Shown: positions 23,344 through 36,800 of the stretch, piece by piece | Numbering within the stretch: the stretch's first letter is position 1 | Layout: every line of letters begins with the position of its first letter | Assembly (NCBI GenBank): GCA_000469685.2 | Contig: LS997564.1 | Span: 7,590,591 to 7,654,590 of the forward strand | DNA: 64,000 nt | Origin: Haemonchus contortus | Taxonomy: Eukaryota; Nematoda; Chromadorea; Rhabditida; Trichostrongylidae | Direction: 5' to 3' | Notes under the pieces: generated by a model | Databases searched by the model: none | What the model saw: only the letters and a program-made list of their open reading frames with translations | Told to the model about the DNA's origin: nothing | Position numbers and translations under genes: made by a program

Positions 23344-25150
23344 CCTGTTTATTTATTTGTTCGTGAGTCAGAGTGACATGCCAAGTCTGCGGTTGTGGGG
23401 AATATCAGAGGGTTGCTGAGTTATGTGCAAATCTTCGGCTTCTAGTAAGGCTCGAACTTGATCTTCTGCTGTCCCGGCGCCGTGCGTTTATCCCTTAACT
23501 ACTGAGATCTCACCAACATCAGTTTTTCAATGGCATTTCAATCTTAAACAAAATATAGCCAAAAGAATTTAATATAGTTAAATAATACATATGTTTAAGC
23601 AAGTTATCATAAAATTGTTGATAATATAATTATTCAAGGTTTTTGTCACCTTCCATAACTCATCAGTCACCTCATAGGTTGGTACCCCGATATTACTGCA
23701 TCTACGACCTCGATGTCAATCTGATCTGATCGGTTGATGATGGGTGGACATGTCTAGGATCTCTGTATTGTTTCGCAGTGTCTCCACCAATTTGAGCTCC
23801 TATCAGCGCTCTTCATCTGCACATTACGCCAACTGTTCGAAAGGTTTTTAAAATGATCTCTGGCTACTTCGCTCGTGACGGACATTAACCTGGCGCCGTC
23901 CGTTTACGGCCATTTTCATTCGAAACCTCGAGATTGTTTACCTGTTTTTCGTTTTTGAAAATGCTTTTTTTTGAAAATGAACCTTGCTCTCTGTTCTCCT
24001 CCGTTCTTTGGGAACAAATGAGGACAGATCACCAGGGCATTACCGTACAACCGAAGACCTCCCGGGTACTACCACGATCGCTGTAATCCTACAATATCCC
24101 TAATGATAACTGCTGGTAAATAAAGCTGATAAACGCTAATAGATAGAGCTCTTGGAATGACTGTAGGAAGAGCCAGTGGGGAACGGGCGTTTAACCTTAT
24201 GCCAAGCTGGATTCCAGCGGGAGTGTAGGGAGCAAATTTGTTCATTCGACCGAAAGAGGTCATATTTGCGAATGGAAGAGGGAATCGAGCTTTCATCTTG
24301 TTTTCTGGTGATTTAGTCAATTTTTACGAATTTTCCGAGCATGTGCCATCATGACCGCCAATTGGCCCATACTCAAGTTCTAGGCCCGAGAATGGCCTAT
24401 AAGCACCCCCCTCCACTGCTTTCTTGGCCATCGACGACCTCTGAATGGTGAGGAAGGTAATTTGGGAGAAGGTTCAGGACAAGAGCAGAAGTTGAAATGA
24501 TGAAGCCGTTTCAGGCGACATCAGGTTTGACTCTGGCGCACCCTTCATCGGCCCAGATCTTGGCTTGGGGCCAAATCGGCGGTACAATGAAAAGCTGAAC
24601 TTCGTTGAACGGCTTCCATATGGACCACATATGTGCGTCATCGAATGTTGCTCATTTATTCTACACGGAAATTGCCCATTACCTCTTTCCGCCATTCATA
24701 TCCGCTTTCGGTCCATAGCTTTCTTTCCAACACGGCGTATTGTGGCAGTTATTCAAGTCACCGCTACGATCAACACTCTGAGGCTCTGGGATATGAATTG
24801 AGAATTGTCGGCTAACGCGACCATTGGGTTTTCTGTGAAGAACCCAATTTTTATTTGAAGTATAGGGACAGAAAAAAAATGCAAGTTTGGGGTCCCTGTA
24901 ATAAGGTGACGTTGAAAGGAAATCCGAGATACAAAGTCAAAATTTTGATCAGCTTTCTCAACTTTGATTTTCCCTTTTTTTTCATAGGCCATTTTTCCTA
25001 ACCACCAAACTGCTAGAGAATTGGTTTCTGACCGTTATTCTTTTCTTAATTTTCATAGGTTGTTTTTTGAGTGTTTTTTGACTTGATTACTTGAGCGTTC
25101 AAAGTTCGTTTTCGAACCTTTCGATCAATTTATTTTTCTCACGCAGAGAT
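22330..25150. other. Intergenic DNA outside the SINE at 23308-23513
   Basis: Includes a G13 tract near 23090-23103 and TTTA microsatellites. No coding exon was recognised; ORFs on both strands at 24474-24801 overlap each other and show no motif. Confidence 0.4.
23308..23513 (-). mobile_element. Second type of tRNA-derived SINE with (AAAT)n tail
   Basis: On the minus strand the head begins GGTGAGATCTCAGTAGTTAA, with an A-box-like TCAGTAGTTAAGGG and a B-box-like AAGTTCGAGCC. It ends in a long AAAT repeat (23308-23345 on +). Similar TTTA tracts near 22605, 36098 and 36205 may be tails of relatives. Confidence 0.55.
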
Positions 25151-25154
25151 CTGA

Positions 25155-25400
25155 CTATAATGGTTCCATCATAAAGGATGAAGGATAAAGTCTTGAGGCG
25201 TTGGTCAACTCCGTCAGAGGGATGCGCCCCTGCACTCGACTTCCATTCAGAATCGTAGTGGCGTATTGAATACTTATGTGGCCTATACAATGACATTTGG
25301 TGGCCATACAATGTACGAGTCAGTGTTTTTATCCTCCCAGACGGGTCTGCTCCCAATTATTCGACCCCGCATGGAAGGCTTGGTTGACCTGGGCTGGTAT
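25155..25400 (-). mobile_element. tRNA-derived SINE, copy 4 (head missing)
   Basis: Body of the SINE family on the minus strand, from GCCAACC-like sequence through CAGACCCGTCTGGGAGGATA, GCCACATAAGTATTCAATACGCC and GACGGAGTTGACCAACGCC. The tRNA-like head is absent, so this copy is truncated at its 5' end. Confidence 0.7.
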
Positions 25401-28400
25401 GGCTCGTAATAAAATTTTGTCAATTTAAACCACTTTTTTATCCAGAGTCCAATGTCCAAAGTCAAGCTTTATGGTCCAAAAATTCAGAGACCTCGAGAGA
25501 AGTCGGAAAAAAGTCTTACTTGACAAAAGCCATTTTGATATTTCTAAATAATTTTTTAAATTTTTTTTATTTCAGAAACATTCATTTATTAGTAATCAAT
25601 TTCCAATCACTCGTTATGTAATTCTTTTTCTATTCATTATTTCATTACTTTTTATGACTTATGTCATTTTTATGATTTTTATTCACTTTTGTTTCATTGT
25701 TTTGTCAACAGAAAAACGAATTCCTTGGAATTTTCTGTCTGATCGAACGGAAAACGAGGAAATGCCATTTTTTAAGATGGCAGGTGGATTTTTTAATCGT
25801 CAATGCAAATGGCAAATATGAATATTCGGTTGAGGGCGTTACGGAGGTAATTCACGGTAGTATTGATGCTGTTGATGGGGTTGTGCATACCACCTGTCAT
25901 GATGATTGGTTACTGTCTGTTTTGTATGTACCATAACCTGCCATTAACAACAGGATTAGCAGCTTGGGCAGATTTTTATCGGCGAGATTTGTAGCTTCCG
26001 TTTTGTGCCCCTACAAGAAATGGCCGGCCCTTTACTTGGTTGGGGTCGGATTTGTTGATGTTTGAGATGCAAATGGATCCGCATCATCGGCATTTATTCG
26101 ACTACGGCCAGGGTGGTTAGGTCGTGTTTGTTTAGTTATGCTTGAGTAAACGTCTCAAGTATACTGCAATGACCACAATTTATGCAAACAACTCAACAGC
26201 TGACGAGATGCTTGTGTGCTTCCTGTGAAGAACCCTTCAGAAAGGCTCTTGACGTCCACGACGACGACGTCTACTTAGCTCGATCAGCAGCTGAACAACT
26301 CCTTTCGAAACAGATAGGGTACTCGTTTGAGCCTGATGCTTAGGCCAGAGAGGAGAGCTCAAGTAGACTTTGACCCACTCGACCAACGAACGAGTTCGAT
26401 GGGATAAGCCGCAGAAATCCGGCTCGGGTAAATTATGTACTGGGCGCTAGGCGACCTCTACGCCAACGCTTGAGTAAAATAACGTATTGGATCATATTAT
26501 ATCACATGATATCACATATTATCAAAAGAGCACATCATCACCGGTACTAATACCTTTGCATTCCAAATCTTATACCATTGAGTGTGGGGATTTCCACCCT
26601 GAACATCTCAATGTCCTCTCTCCAAGGGTGGCAACGTCATCTTTGCGTCATCCTTTGTGGCCTACTGCAACGATTCTTTGTGACTTCCGCCCCCGCCAAA
26701 AAAAACCACCTTGGAAGATCGCCCTCCTAGCAGAAGAATCTCCAGGAACGATAGACGAAGAAACAGCTTGTTATCCAGGAATGGGACGGCCCTAACATCG
26801 TATTTTGGAGGAAGAAAGCTAATTCCTGTTCTGAAAACCGTCGGTTTTCGATAATTATAAACGAGGCTAGTGCCAGCTGCCTAAACGAGGACATGCGGAG
26901 GTCTATCGCTTTTTTAATGGAGCGATCACGAATCGGCACAGACGCGACCCAGTTGGCGGCCTCTTTCAGAGAAGATTTCAGCTGTAATTATTTGCGAACT
27001 TCTTCATGTCCGGTTTGTTACTACGGCCTCCTCCACATAAGGATGATGCTCGTAGAGACCACCCCGACTGTCAGCCTTTCTTCCAACAAGGGAACAAGGG
27101 AAATGTTCAAATACACGCGGGCGCGCTCAACGCCACTAAACGGCCTATTCAACGTAGCACTGGAAAACTGGTTTGCATTAAGGAAATTACCATTGCTTTG
27201 ACGGACGGAGACACGAAACGTATTTCCATGTACAGTCGTGGTCCACCACAGTCGAAAACCACATATCTGTCGCACTGTACGAATCTCAAGACTCAGAACG
27301 TCTGGTACGGTCTAAATTCTTACCATAATCCCTTCGTTGCTTCATATTACTACCACTCAGCCGGTACGTGCAGATCTGCAACATTTTTGGGTCAGTGGTT
27401 GTAGCCGTGGTGCGATTACGGTAGGAATTTGGGTGCGTACGGAGTTTTCTCTGTTATTTCTGTGTCTATCAAATATGTGATAAAACTTCTTAATAGCGAG
27501 ATTATTTATGAAATTTTTGGAATTTTTTCGAATTTTTAAAAGAATCATTCTTTTCGGTCTATTTTTTTTTGCTCGCTTCGGTTTCAAAAAATGATAGGTG
27601 AAGGTAGAAAGAGGTACGCGAAGGTAAACGTGTGTAAAGGTCTGGCTGGGTTTTCCCTAGTTGTACTTTTGTCTCTGTGGTGTTACTGAATTTTTGTTTT
27701 TTTTTTTCTGATTCTTCTTCATACAGTTTGTCTGCTTCAATCGACGGCAAGCCCTCCAGGCAAAATAAACAACAATAATAAACAACATTTCAAGGTGAAA
27801 TCGAATCCTTACTTTGACTATGGCTACCAGAAACTTTTTATTTATTGTTTTATTTTACCAAATTTCCTAGAAATTTGTCCTACATCGAGACTTCCTCTTC
27901 ATCTCAATCGTTAGTGTGGCTCTACAGTTCCGAATGAAAGATGCAGGCATGGCTCATTCCGGACGGGTTGATTTACTGTCATAGGATTCATTTTGATCCA
28001 TTCATTTTCCATAGTATCACCCATACTATCATCTCTCCCCCTCCCCTTCCTCCTTCCTCCGTCGTCCTCCCCACTTTAACTTTCCATCTGAATACCATTA
28101 CCCTTATGTGATTGAGAACCCTCATAAAACTTCTCCATAGGCAAATAGATATGTTGACATCATAAATTAAGTACGGATATTGAGATGGTAATTGGATGAT
28201 CCTGAATAATGATGGTCTTGAATGGATTATGCCTTTGGCATTCTCGCTCCACATGGGAGGGATGAGTTGTATGGGATGAATGACACATTCACACCTTACC
28301 GTACCACTGGGGATGGATTGTACGATGGATTCGCTTGATTGTCCAGACATTGTCTCCCGTAGCGAGCAAATGCGACCTCCTACCCATTCAGCTGTGCATC

Positions 28401-30340
28401 TTCTGAGCTCATTTTCTGCGGGGGGACCACCCACCGGGTGCTATACTTTGGGATGAAGGCGAATAGTGCAAGGGTTTCCGAAACCGTTCATATTTCAAGT
28501 ACCTTGACATAGGGCGAGGGGAGGGGTGCAACTGGAAATAAGTGGTCCCCGGGTAACGGAACTTCTCCCCTATCGCGGCATTCTCCCTTGCGGCATGCGG
28601 CAAATGTCACTGCAATTACCGTACTCACCCCGCCTCCCGCCAATCGATAGGACGCGGAATTTTTCGTTGATTGCCTTGCTTTTTCATTAGATTTAATCGT
28701 TTTTTCTTCTGTTTCTTTTTCGTTTTCGTGTTTATTAGACTTGATTAATTAGAATGACCCCTCCTATATCAACGACTATCAATACCGCATTGGAATTGAA
28801 AAGAGCGGCCAGCCAATTCAAATAATTAAAGGACTCCCTACCTCACAAATTGCGCGCTCCAATCTTCCATCGCAATCCCGCGATAGGCGGCGGGTGCGGC
28901 GTCTGCGACGCCGTGTTAGGGGAGAAGTTCCCGGACCCAGTGGTCCCCACACTGCTGAAAAAAAGAAAAGGAGTGGAATTTTCTTTTCAAACAATTTCCT
29001 TTGGGTTTTTAACGTCTATATCGTCTTTCCTAGCCGGAACCTGAGAAGGTCACGATGAAAGCACTAGATGATCCCAGGCTGAACCCTTTGAAATGTCCCA
29101 AGAATACTACCTGGTTACCGGTAACTTTTCTTGCAACTTTATCGTAGACATTTACATACCGTATACGGTGTACTGTATGTTCTTATGACATGATCATCTA
29201 TCCTTTCTGTCCTTTTTTGAGAATAATTGATATGAGATTGTAAATTGCAAGGTTCAGTTCATAAGGAAAAGCGCTACCTAGTGGTAGGTGAATGGATCCA
29301 AGTGTCAACTTTATTTTCTCCCTTTTTGAATTCTTCTCTGTCACTTGTGGACCCACTGGAGAGCAACTCACAAATGGGAACCGACAGCCTTCCATCCCCT
29401 TACCGCCCCTGACCGACCGCAATGCCATTCTATACGCGATTACTAACTTGATCGGAATGGAATTCTTTTACACCTAGGAATGGGATGCTTCGAAAAATTC
29501 AAGCACTTTTCATATTGAACTTGGAAAAAAATTAGTGTAAACACATATATTTTTTTGTAGAACCATAAACTTGTACGACTGAATTAATTAACCGAAATGA
29601 AATGAAAAGAAGGATTCTTCCAACTTTTTTTCTACCGACGAGAAAGAACTTCGTAAATATAGAGGGAAATCGAAATGTCATGCGTATATGTAGTTTCTGT
29701 AGTTCGAATGTGATTAGGTAAAGTAAAAACTTGAAATGATCCGGAAAAGTTCACTGTGGAAGGTAGTTAGAAACTAACACCAGTGCAAGTCTTACTGGTA
29801 GCAGAAAGAGTCAATCAAGCTTATGCCACGGAATTCGTAAGTAAATCCAGAAAGAAGGAGGGAGAGTTTCGTGTTTGTAATTCGGGAAGCGGGGGGGGGG
29901 CATTTTGATTTGTTTTATTCTAATTCATTTTCTAAAGTCGCATGCGTTTTTAAAAAGAAACCAAGTGGGATCACATTGATGGAACCATTTCCCGCCACGC
30001 CATGTCCTATCCTACCCTGTCGTTTTCTCACAAAGTACCACCATATACTGATGACATCTAATGAGTGGGATTTTTGTTCAGGGCGAAGTAGTACCATCTA
30101 CGGAACAGTACCATGCCCATGGCCCATAGTACTACCTTGGCAGACGGGGCTGCTCAGCAAAGGCAATATTTCTATTGTAAGGTAGAACAGAGGAAGTGGT
30201 ATAATGCCAAGCGCCTACTAGCCGCCATCGGATCAATGCCGGGATCGATTTCCGTCCAGTTCCCTTACAAGCATTCCCGTTGTTTGGCTCTCCAGAGTCG
30301 TTCAGCAGGCATATGTCTTGTCCGGGAGGGTGAAAATACT
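25401..30340. other. Intergenic DNA, no recognised gene
   Basis: Several overlapping ORFs on both strands occur at 26.5-27.4 kb and 28.0-28.4 kb, without motifs or phase-matched splice sites. A loose inverted repeat links 28555-28575 and 28916-28935 (shared TAGGGGAGAAGTTCC on opposite strands) and may mark a MITE. G-rich tract near 29888. Confidence 0.35.
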
Positions 30341-30344
30341 GATT

Positions 30345-30470
30345 TGTATGATAGCACACCCCTGTGAGCCATTCTGTAGGCCAAGCATGCATGCATTCAA
30401 ATGCCAATAAGGTTTCGAATGGAATTCGAATGCATGGCGCATCACAAAGTGGCATTTATTAGCACCGAAA
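30345..30470 (+). mobile_element. Possible 3' fragment of the SINE family
   Basis: CCATTCTGTAGGCCAAGCAT, ATTCAAATGCCAATAAGGTT and TTCGAATGCATGGCGCATC resemble the last third of the SINE body. Diverged and partial. Confidence 0.4.
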
Positions 30471-30574
30471 ACGCCCTTTGCTGTTCCCTTGAGAGAAGGA
30501 CACTGGTTAAAGCCTACAGTACCTCGTGATATGTAACAGCTGTTCACTGGAATCCTTAATGATGATGACGTCAT

Positions 30575-30883
30575 TTGGGACATTTCGTCCGACGCTTTCG
30601 AATCCATCGTCTGGTGGTCAGTCCACGTGATGTCCAGGCGCGATCACTCGTACCGTCTGCTGCCCCGCCATCCATCCAACCCTGCGTCCCTGTCGGGCTC
30701 CACCCACTGTCCACCCTGCTCGTCTGCACTCTCGCCGAAGCGGCGGGCCAGTTGACCTCGTCAGCGCCCTCTTCGATCCCCATGCTGCCTACGCGTGAAC
30801 CTTTAACCGACGCCAATTCAAAATCTCCATCAGTTCAAATCAACGGCACGCAACCCATTTCTTACGATTGGTCCTTTTGGTAG
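30575..30883 (+). CDS. Unassigned 102-residue frame in a GC-rich island
   Basis: The + frame ends PSVQINGTQPISYDWSFW before a TAG at 30881-30883. The island is Pro/Ser rich, and an open frame exists on the other strand too. It could be a 3' exon or chance. No family recognised and no partner exons found. Confidence 0.2.
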   Translation: MGHFVRRFRIHRLVVSPRDVQARSLVPSAAPPSIQPCVPVGLHPLSTLLVCTLAEAAGQLTSSAPSSIPMLPTREPLTDANSKSPSVQINGTQPISYDWSFW

Positions 30884-30889
30884 GGTCTT

Positions 30890-33800
30890 ATAAAGGGCTG
30901 TAGGCGTCGTTTTGCGATCCTCCAGTTGATACTCGCGAAATTCCTTCGTTTAGTTCATTTTTCCATCTTTTTTCCCTGGTAGTTTTAATCCTTTTATCCG
31001 TTTCAATCAATAGCTATCCAGTCGCTTGTGTTATCCAAGGTTTCTCATCTTGTCATGTGTTTTTGAGTTTTTGGTCCTGCCCTTGAGTAAATATGGATCT
31101 ACTATCTTATCAATTACTTTTTTTTGTCCAATCGGAGCTTAATCTTGGCATCGGGTCACTGTTTTCTGATTAGCCGGTCCAGTTTGTTGTTTGTTTACTT
31201 GTTTACGTTTTTCTACTGATCTACTACCTCGAGTTCTCTATAATTTATAAAATCCTGGATTTATTAGTGATAGGGATAGACAGTTAACGGTTAGTTCAGC
31301 TCCTAGCGACACTTTTTTTCGCCGAGTCAGTCCGGTACTTTAAGTTTACCCATTTGGGAGTATTAGGACTTTCATTGTGATGTAGCACATCTATTATTAC
31401 GTGATCTCTCGGTTGGGTTTATACTATTTCTATTTCTAACTTTTTTTGGTACCGGGAATTGTCGGCAACTTTTATCGGCTTCCGCGGATATTCCAGAATA
31501 TTCTGGTATACTGTAGTATATTTTTATATATCATAGAAGCTAATAGTGCGCTCCACAACTATAGTATGCAATCACAAGATTTTACTGTTTAATTTTACTA
31601 AATAACTGTCTAATTACATCGCGTTCGATCGAAGTTATGCGCCATCCGAGAGGAAATGCGATCTCTAGGCTCCATTCGTCCTCAGTATACTCTGAATTCG
31701 CAGTTATCAGTTACCAAAACTATTTTCTACCCAATTTGGTAACTTTTACTTCACTATGACGTTATTTCATTGAATTGCCATGCACCCGATCGGGAGAGTA
31801 TTCCTCAAGCTTTCTCCTTCGCCTGAGAATGGTGTGGGTATCTATTAACTTTTTTCCTGCTTCAGACTGGCACAATGAGCTCCCACACTTCATAAGTAGG
31901 TGCTTGACTGAAGTGGGAGCGATGTGAAAAGGCCAAACATGGGTACTTTCTGAAAGACTCAGGCCTTTTACCTTCTGCCCCTTTAGGAGAAGGGTTTTTA
32001 AACTGGTATATTCCTCACCCATTGGACTCTTTCGTTTGTCATTCCATACATTCCAGTCATCCCAACGAGCTTCTATCTGGTTACGCTTTGAATTTCAATC
32101 TTCGTGTGTCCACAAACCCGTCGTAGAGGTTTTCATCGTCGCTCCGTCTGCCGTCCATCACCTTTTTTCATGTCTCTTCCCAATAAAAACCGCTTTTCTT
32201 TCAGCCCAATCCTGTTCAATTCCCAAATCGCTAAAGAATCTTATGAAAACGTAAAGAGGTACTCAAAACGAATTAACATTTAGATGAGAATCGTTTGTCC
32301 TTGTTTTTTATGTCCCGAATTAATACGCCAGACATGTTCATGTCACATCTCATTCATCTGTCTGATGTTTTCGAGATGTAATTCACCTTTCGAACTTGAT
32401 TGAATGATTGAATTACCCCCATTTAGTACGAATATACTGCCAATTCGAATACCCATAAAAGCGACGATCATTTCGGATGGTTTTTGACAGAATGCACTTT
32501 CGAACTTTAGGAGATTTGGAGGAATTTAGCCTTGGAAGTTTGGATGCCCCCACTCCATCGAATTAGCATCTTTCGGGTCTAATCCTGAAATCAGGCCAAG
32601 CAATCAAGGCTGAGAGCTATGCGTGTTCATGTGAGAAGCGATTGAAGAAGATTTAATTTCGTCTTAATGGGATCTAAATCGGCCACCAACGCCAAACCAC
32701 CTTTTTACGAGGTTTTTTGTTCGCTTGATTAAGAGACCAGCCCAAGGGCTGCTGTCTTTCTTAGGGGCCCTTCTAAAGAGGTTCTTCCCCACAACCATTC
32801 CTATATACCTCACAATTTCGTCTAGAATGCCTCTACAGATACCTAAAAGTCACGGCAATGTCCTTCGCCTTGGCTCACTCTGGATTTTTTCAGCAATATT
32901 TTTTTTTACTGAGAAAATATGGTATTTCTTTAAAACCTCCTTTTTTCTCTTTCCATTTTTCCTCTTCACCAGCAATTGCCACTGGTGCCCACTGGTTTGA
33001 GCTCACACGAGTGAAGAATTGTATTAAGCTGTCAAATCAGTAGCCACCATCGATCAGTACGTCGAGAATGTGCCGTGCATTTGGCCTTCAACCAAGTTTG
33101 TGAAAGTCTACGGACTTGGACTGACTCACATTACTTCTTCCCAGCTCTTCCCGACCTCCAAGTTTGCCGTATGAGCTTGTGCGCGTTCAGACATCTTCGC
33201 AGTTTTGAATGCAAGTGAAAGACATGGCGCATTCTGCACACGTACTAAGAAATAATCAACAATGGTGATTGGACATTGAACTCGGCCCTTTCTCGTTCTA
33301 TCTCCATTTTCAACTATACCCCTTCTTCACTACGTTCGGTTCCTCGTCGTCTCAGTCCTTCCCCCATGACAACTCCAGGTCTGATCGGGTCCTGCTCTAA
33401 ATAAGAAAGCTGTTCTTGTCTATGTATTGATTTGTGCTCCTCAATTTCATTTTGACGCTACTGGTTCCTCTAGAAAACATGGTTATTGAACCGATTATGG
33501 CCATTCGTTTTAAATTACTTTTGGAAAATCATCATTATCATATGCAAATCATACCTTGGGCATGTCTTTTCGGCTTAGTTCGATAGTAAAACTCAAAAAA
33601 AGAGTTAACAAACTGAAAATCGATTTTATTTTGTCCCTGATATTCTCAATGGTCGTATGAGTCATTAAATTTTATGTTGGCTATAATTTTCCTATGTACA
33701 CAGATAATTATAGTGTAATGTGGCGTGAACCTGTGACGACGAATCCCCCTCCTTATCTCTACAGATGTAATTACTATGCAGTAACTTAGGTAATTATGAG

Positions 33801-36800
33801 TTACCTAGGCGTCGCTTCGGTCCACCACATCCATTGCTATTAGCATCACAACTGCTGCGACGGTACAGTCATCAAACCCATACGTCTGTCTGTCCGTCCG
33901 TCCGTGGCACACCCCCATGGAGCTCGATGTTTCGATGTTATCGCTCGTTCTTCTTTCCCCATGCGCATGAACTTTACGGGACCTTTCTTTTTGTTCTTTT
34001 TTGATGAATTGTACCTTTTGTGTCTGAAATTGACTGATCTGTCAAGGCTACCCTCTAGTTTTACGATTCTGTCAGCCTTCCAACTGAAATCTCTGATAAA
34101 GTATCGTTCCTGTAAGGTTTCCTGGTTAGGTGGCTCTAATGGGAGCCTCCCGGCTGGAAAGGATTTGTATCGTAAACCGTCTTGGACGTGAATGATTTAT
34201 GAATCCACCTTCGGTCATCTGTTCCTGATGGTGAATCTCCATCATTTCCGACGTTTTAGATTAGCCTTGGGAATTATCTTTAACTTCTTCATGAGTTACT
34301 AGTTCCATTGAGCATACAGGAATGTCAGATAAAGATCTGTCCATAGTGGGAGGTAAGGAAAGGTGTGGGAGAATGGGGAACGTTGACCAGGCTAGGCTAT
34401 TCACTACTCACTGGACCATTACGGAGCCTTTGTTTCGATTGATCGATGATAGAATGAATCGAAGCATACGTTCAATCGCTGGGTGGGCCTCCACCATACA
34501 AAGTTTCGATCCCCATCCCAAAAAATCTATGGCCAAGCTCTTCCTACACGCTTTCCGTGTTCTAATGGGCTTCGTAGAAGCCCCACAGGAGCGTAGCTTT
34601 TCTCTATATGGTGAACTGATAGAAAAATTATTTCGGGTTGATTTCTTCGTTCTATTTAATGCCCTATGAATTATTGATTTACTCAATTTTTACTTTTCTA
34701 TTTTATTCTTCAGTAGAATCATAACTTTCAGTGAACACTTGTTTCTTCATACCTCTTCTACACTTCAGAGCTTTTTTATTCTCTCGTTGTTTAAACCTTT
34801 TCCCCTTTAAATCCACTCCATTTTTAATTACTCCTTCGTTTCGGACCTGACTGCCTGAAGTTTTGGGAACATCAGCGTCCTGCGGCTTACTCTTGGCTTT
34901 TATGGTGCCTCATCAGAATGTTATATTTGAGTATTAGAAGGCTTCGTGTTGTCCAAGGTGGAAGTTGGCATTCTCATTATGTAAATATTTTCTAAATAAA
35001 AAATAATTCCTGTGTTCGTAGTAAGTTTTTGAAAAGCAGTATGTTCCATGTCAATGCTGCCATTCAGGTGTGAAGGGTTGTTCATGCATGACCCATTCGC
35101 TATGACTTTAATGATGAAAATAATTAGTTTCCTCAGACCTGAAGTGGGCGTGGCCAGTAAAAAATCGCTTCTTTTCGAATTTTTTTGATCATGTCTAATG
35201 ATGGCTAATAATGGTAATATTTTTAATACTACGGTTTTAATAATACGGTAATATTTTACGAGTCAATAATTTTTCTCTGAATATTTACCCATGTAGCTTA
35301 CTGGTTCTTATTGTGTATTCTCGGTGAATCACTTTATTTGGCACATTAGCCAGTTGAAGAAGTCGGGCCTCAATCGATTTTTATTACCTTCATTTAATGA
35401 TTTCTATTTTGGGAAAACGTCTCACTGCTTCTTTGCTTCGGAACAACCTCCTCCTTGAATAAACGAAAACTTCTATTTATATTCATGTTTACAATATTGC
35501 TGTAATCTGATGTTCCCACTAGGAATGTTTCTTTATCGTTCTGTTTACCCATGCACGAATGCTTCCCTTTATATGTATGTTTTGCCCTGAAACCGGCCTA
35601 CATTCATGGCCTTTTTCTTCCCATCAATCATTTGAATGGTCTTTGAAGGAAGGGGAAGAGGGTAGAGGAGGAAGAAGAGTGGTGAGGGGTCTTTGAAACT
35701 GTCAAACACGAATTTCCATCGAATTTTTCAAAATGATAGTATGGGATACTTAACGATACCCAACGATACCCGAAACGACATGGCCGCTTCTGTCCAAATG
35801 AATGACTTTAAGCCTGCTCAGGTGTAATTATTCGATTCACCCCGACCTTTAACTATATTCCGTTACCCCATGATTTACAATGTTTTTTGTTCAATTTTAA
35901 AACAAAGCAGTTTAAATTGTTATTACTTATTACTGTATTCTGGATCTGTCTTATTTTCATTTTTCCTTACATCATATCCCTCAATTCAAACTCAACCTTG
36001 ATTTCATTTCTTAACGCTGGGAAACGGTTTATCGAAGCTCTTTCCGTTTCATATAAATGCCAGCCATTCTGCTTCCAGACGTGGCGAACTAAGGATTTTA
36101 TTTATTTATTTATTTATATGTTACTATTGCACTGATTGAATCGATAACATCAAACAACGCTGGCAAGCAGAGGTACAATAGGATAAATCTTTCAGATCCT
36201 TTTGCTTATTTATTTATTTGTTTATATGCGGCACGATGGACAAGTGTCCTTCTACATTCTCTGATCCATTACCTTAATGCTAACCTTTTCGACGGAAGGG
36301 GACATTCTGGGACATCCTGTTGGAGCGTGCCGTTTAATTGCATACGATCGACATCGAAGCGCATATATTCAGCAGTGAACGCTTTGGCATTCGAGGCTGA
36401 TTAGCTGTGTGAGGCGGAATAAGGCCGGATGAGCATACATAGCATTTCAATCAAAGCTTCTCTCGTGAATATCTAGTTAGTGACGAGCACGAACTTTGGC
36501 CTGCCAACAAGCGTCCCCACATTCAATGACTTTCTGTTGACTCGCGCGCGCCAGTGTCCTCGTAAGAGAAACCGGCCAGGAATTCATCGCCCACGTGGCG
36601 CTCGTTGATTCTTTTGACAAAGTCTGATTGGCATTCCCCACTCACACGCATACAGTCGAGGTCATCGTTCAAACGTATGTTTTTAGGACAAATTCTGGAA
36701 CATTGAGCTCCTTCCACTTTGGGAGATGTTTTGAAGAGCCCAAGCTCTTCGTATGGTATAGTATTAGGCCTACTTAGGAAATTAGCGAAATTGTTTGTAG

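Noticed and set aside
23308..23345. CRISPR-like or coding repeat
   Set aside because: It is a simple TTTA microsatellite, probably the SINE tail; this is a eukaryotic genome.
26893..27404. 132-residue + ORF and overlapping minus ORF
   Set aside because: Both strands are open over the same DNA, no motif or splice context supports either, and no family was recognised.
27988..28434. 148-residue minus-strand ORF
   Set aside because: Low-complexity Arg/Gly run from a CT-rich tract and no domain signature; likely chance in skewed sequence.
34322..34669. 115-residue + ORF
   Set aside because: No motif, overlapping open frame on the other strand, no partner exons or trans-splice site.
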